A stretch of DNA of 64,000 bases, taken from NCBI GenBank assembly GCA_965367295.1, contig CBDUHN010000001.1:140729-204728 (forward strand). The letters run 5' to 3'. Numbering within the stretch: the first letter of the stretch is position 1; the number at the start of each line of letters is the position of its first letter. This DNA comes from JAIVHA01 sp965367295. GTDB lineage: Bacteria > Pseudomonadota > Gammaproteobacteria > DSM-19610. The position numbers were made by a program, and so were the translations under genes. The notes under the pieces were generated by a model that made no database searches, was not told the DNA's origin, and was given only the letters and a program-made list of their open reading frames with translations. This document shows, in pieces, positions 61,788-64,000 of this stretch.

Positions 61788-63188
61788 TCAGCAATCCAGG
61801 CGCTGTGCACCACATTCGCCATGGGACAGGGATTGTTCCAGCGCCGTGAGTTTGGCCGCCATCGCAGTACCCACAAACAACTGCGGATGCGAGGCATCCC
61901 GCCGCTCGCGCACCTCACGTTCATTGATCGCCTTGATGGCCGCCTCCATCGCGGCCACCACGGAATACCGGTATGGCAACTGATCACGCAACACCGCCTC
62001 GCCGAAGTAGGTGAAATCCCGCGTATTGTCACAACCGAACGAGGTACGGTCCGGGGCGGACGCCGTGGCGACCAGGCTGGTTTCATCCCGCAGCGGGGCC
62101 ACGAAACCGCCGGAGTAACAGGATGACACCATCACCAGCCGCCACCGGATGCCTGCCTCGTCCAGGTAGGACTTGAGCATGGCGGGCGTGACATCGTTCA
62201 GTGGCAAGGGCCAGAAATCCACTGCCAACTCATGTGCCTCACCACCGTGGCTGGTCAGAAACAGCACCAGGATGTCTTCATCAGGGTTCATCATGGCCCC
62301 GATCCGCTGCAACGCCAGCCGGAGATTGGTGGCGGTGGCCAACGGCAATCGCTCCCGCGTCTCCAGGTGATTGACCAGGTTCAGCGAACGCTGCGCACTA
62401 CCAAAGCGGTCATCAAACAGCTGTCGGGCATACTGCACCTCATGGCGGAACACATTTTCACGTGCATAGGCGGCAAACCCCAGATAGTAGACATCCGTCT
62501 GCCCTGGCACACCGGGCAGCAATGAATCCAGTGCGTTCTCCAGTAAGGAGGGCTGGGCATAGAAAAGAGTCTCGGCATCCATCGCCCGGTAGGCCGCCCA
62601 TTCATCTCCGGCATTGTCCCGCTCGGCACTCGAATACCACATCTCGCCGTACTCGGGAAAATACATCGACGGCCAGTACACCAGCACAGTGAACACCGCC
62701 AGACCGGCCAGAACAGGTAGCGAGTAGCGCCCCTGCACCAGCGCCAGAATCCGCAGCAAAACCGCCAGACTCCACACCACGTACAGCACACCCAGCGCAC
62801 TGAGCAGATCGCCCCGGGGTCCGAACAGAGTTCCGCCGCCATAGCTCCCCAACGCCGCGATCCCATAGCCAACGGGAATAAGTACGGGCCCGGTGGCGAA
62901 CAACAGGACACACAGCATCAGCAGCCGCTCGGGTACGCCGAGCACCCGCACCAGGATCACCGCCCCAAGCAGGGACAGGGCCACGTCAAAGCCCTCTACC
63001 GCCACGCCGTAGGCATAAAACTCTGGAACGGGAAACGCGACCAGGTACCCGGCCACGAACACCATCACCACTTCCAGCAGGATCAACGCCACCAGTTGAT
63101 CGACGCTCACCGTCAGTCGGGCGAGCTCAACCGGGCGAAACAGGGCACAGCGTGCGCCCTGGCGAAGATTGTGCAGCAAATCATTCAT
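61788..63188 (-). CDS. Membrane-bound C13 (legumain/GPI8-like) cysteine peptidase
   Basis: A 466-residue protein with about six hydrophobic helices in the first 180 residues and a C-terminal clan CD peptidase domain. Catalytic residues are His314 in LTSHGGEAHE and Cys357 in VSSCYSGGF, the spacing and motif of family C13. Such peptidases (legumain, GPI transamidase subunit) cleave after Asn/Asp or act as transamidases. The ATG at 63188 is chosen; the open frame continues to 63251 without similarity. It is downstream of a PEP-CTERM gene and an Slp-type lipoprotein. A role in surface-protein processing is possible but unproven. Confidence 0.75.
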   Translation of the reverse strand: MNDLLHNLRQGARCALFRPVELARLTVSVDQLVALILLEVVMVFVAGYLVAFPVPEFYAYGVAVEGFDVALSLLGAVILVRVLGVPERLLMLCVLLFATGPVLIPVGYGIAALGSYGGGTLFGPRGDLLSALGVLYVVWSLAVLLRILALVQGRYSLPVLAGLAVFTVLVYWPSMYFPEYGEMWYSSAERDNAGDEWAAYRAMDAETLFYAQPSLLENALDSLLPGVPGQTDVYYLGFAAYARENVFRHEVQYARQLFDDRFGSAQRSLNLVNHLETRERLPLATATNLRLALQRIGAMMNPDEDILVLFLTSHGGEAHELAVDFWPLPLNDVTPAMLKSYLDEAGIRWRLVMVSSCYSGGFVAPLRDETSLVATASAPDRTSFGCDNTRDFTYFGEAVLRDQLPYRYSVVAAMEAAIKAINEREVRERRDASHPQLFVGTAMAAKLTALEQSLSHGECGAQRLDC

Positions 63189-63337
63189 GGGGATTCCGGT
63201 GTTTTTTTCGGGAGGAGAGGTACGCATACCTGGAAGCAAGGGACCGGGCACTCATATATCCGGCGAACTGGATTTCGCGCAGCCGCTCTCCTGTCGATGC
63301 AACCCTGCATTCAATAATAGACACGGATGGGCAAAGA

Positions 63338-63943
63338 TTACTGAAACTCGCGTATCCCTTCCAGTGAAGTTACCGCGCCGCTCTCGATGGCCCGTTGCAG
63401 TCGATCGAAATCTTCCCGCGCAAGGCTGGAAGGAGCCGGTGGTGCAGGCTCCTTACTACCGTAGAAACCACCAAAAATTCCACCAAAGATCGAAGAGTTG
63501 CTCTGAATGGTCTCCACCGGCCAGCGTGGCCCGAAATGATACACCGCGGCATACATGACCCGTGCATTCTTCTCCGGCACCCCGGAGGCGCGCATGGCGT
63601 AATAGAAAGACAGATGCACCACCTCCCAGGTCCGCGTGCGTTCCTGGCAGGCCACATCGTGGATTACCGATGCATCGCGGTACTTGCCGGCAAAAGGAGA
63701 CCCCACCACAGACCAGAGCCAACCGGGGATCGAGGCGCCATCCACTACATCGCCCTCCCTCGCCAACCAGTTCATGCCATTGGGATCGGTATAGGTAATA
63801 TCCTCCAGCAGACGCATCTTGCGGCCATCTTCCAGCCACTCGGCCTTGATGGGTGCGGAGAAAGCGCCGAAGGGCTCAGCACTGGTGCTGACTGAGATGG
63901 ATAACAGCAGTATCAGGCTGATGATCCTGGTGAGTACGCCCAT
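63338..63943 (-). CDS. DUF1353-family exported protein
   Basis: A 201-residue protein with an N-terminal signal peptide (MGVLTRIISLILLLSISVSTSA). The conserved core is VVDGASIPGWLWSVVGSPFAGKYRDASVIHDVACQ, the DUF1353 block with an invariant Asp-Gly-Ala-Ser, and IHD. The family is often near phage or peptidoglycan-related genes, but its function is unknown. A strong AAGGAGG lies ahead of the ATG. It is the last gene seen; bases 63944-64000 hold no other gene. Confidence 0.75.
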   Translation of the reverse strand: MGVLTRIISLILLLSISVSTSAEPFGAFSAPIKAEWLEDGRKMRLLEDITYTDPNGMNWLAREGDVVDGASIPGWLWSVVGSPFAGKYRDASVIHDVACQERTRTWEVVHLSFYYAMRASGVPEKNARVMYAAVYHFGPRWPVETIQSNSSIFGGIFGGFYGSKEPAPPAPSSLAREDFDRLQRAIESGAVTSLEGIREFQ

Positions 63944-64000
63944 GAGATTCCTCCTTGAATTCGGGAAGGCTTGATCCGGCCTGGGATCACAGCCGCTTGT

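Noticed and set aside
1..64000. tRNA/rRNA genes, CRISPR arrays, insertion sequences, phage or integrase genes
   Set aside because: Looked for conserved sequences, regular repeats and transposase motifs and found none that I could support.

Overview
The window looks like part of the chromosome of a Gram-negative proteobacterium, most likely a gammaproteobacterium. Gene density is high, base composition is in the mid-50s % GC by eye, and there are several outer-membrane proteins and lipoproteins. Almost everything belongs to one large locus built around exosortase A (XrtA) and PEP-CTERM protein sorting, coupled to exopolysaccharide (EPS) synthesis. I saw no tRNA, rRNA, CRISPR array, insertion sequence or phage gene. 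Species assignment is not possible from the sequence alone.

Layout. (1) 1-13.3 kb: an assembly and decoration module with a 5'-truncated sulfatase-like enzyme, GT4 and GT2 glycosyltransferases, an FkbM methyltransferase, a TPR protein, a deacetylase-like membrane protein, a GtrA/GtrB-like pair, a GT-C-like membrane enzyme and a sulfotransferase. From 7.1 to 13.3 kb most genes overlap by 4 nt. (2) 13.5-35.7 kb: the XrtA/EPS core. It holds a Cys-less asparagine-synthase-like protein (+ strand), then on the - strand an O-antigen-ligase-like protein, a CapK/PaaK-like adenylate-forming protein, the Stp1-3 type glycosyltransferases, an amidotransferase, exosortase A, a FemAB-like protein, a polysaccharide deacetylase, WecB, the XrtA-associated ATPase, an outer-membrane barrel, a tyrosine-kinase-like ATPase, a Wzz-like protein and a Wza-like lipoprotein. 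(3) 36.3-43.9 kb: two FtsX/MacB-type permeases, a DUF1302-like outer-membrane protein, two PEP-CTERM-system (N-acyl amino acid synthase type) acyltransferases, an ABC ATPase and a LolA-like periplasmic protein. This is a candidate lipid synthesis-and-export unit. (4) 44.0-59.7 kb: two giant PrsT-like TPR proteins, a methyltransferase, a PEP-CTERM protein, a ThiF-like adenylyltransferase, PrsR, PrsK, the priming sugar transferase, a cNMP-binding protein and a DAHP synthase. (5) 60.1-64 kb: a second PEP-CTERM protein, an Slp-type lipoprotein, a membrane-embedded C13 (legumain-like) peptidase and a DUF1353 protein.

How it may fit together. The priming transferase and glycosyltransferases would build an EPS, possibly carrying ManNAc, amidated, sulfated or acylated groups. 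The Wza/Wzz/kinase/barrel set would export it. XrtA would cleave PEP-CTERM proteins at the inner membrane on their way to the surface. PrsK-PrsR is a histidine kinase and sigma-54 activator pair. Both PEP-CTERM genes and one acyltransferase gene have good sigma-54 (-24/-12) promoter matches, and the two PEP-CTERM promoters share an upstream TGT-N11-ACA element that may be the activator site. No Wzx-type flippase was seen in the window.
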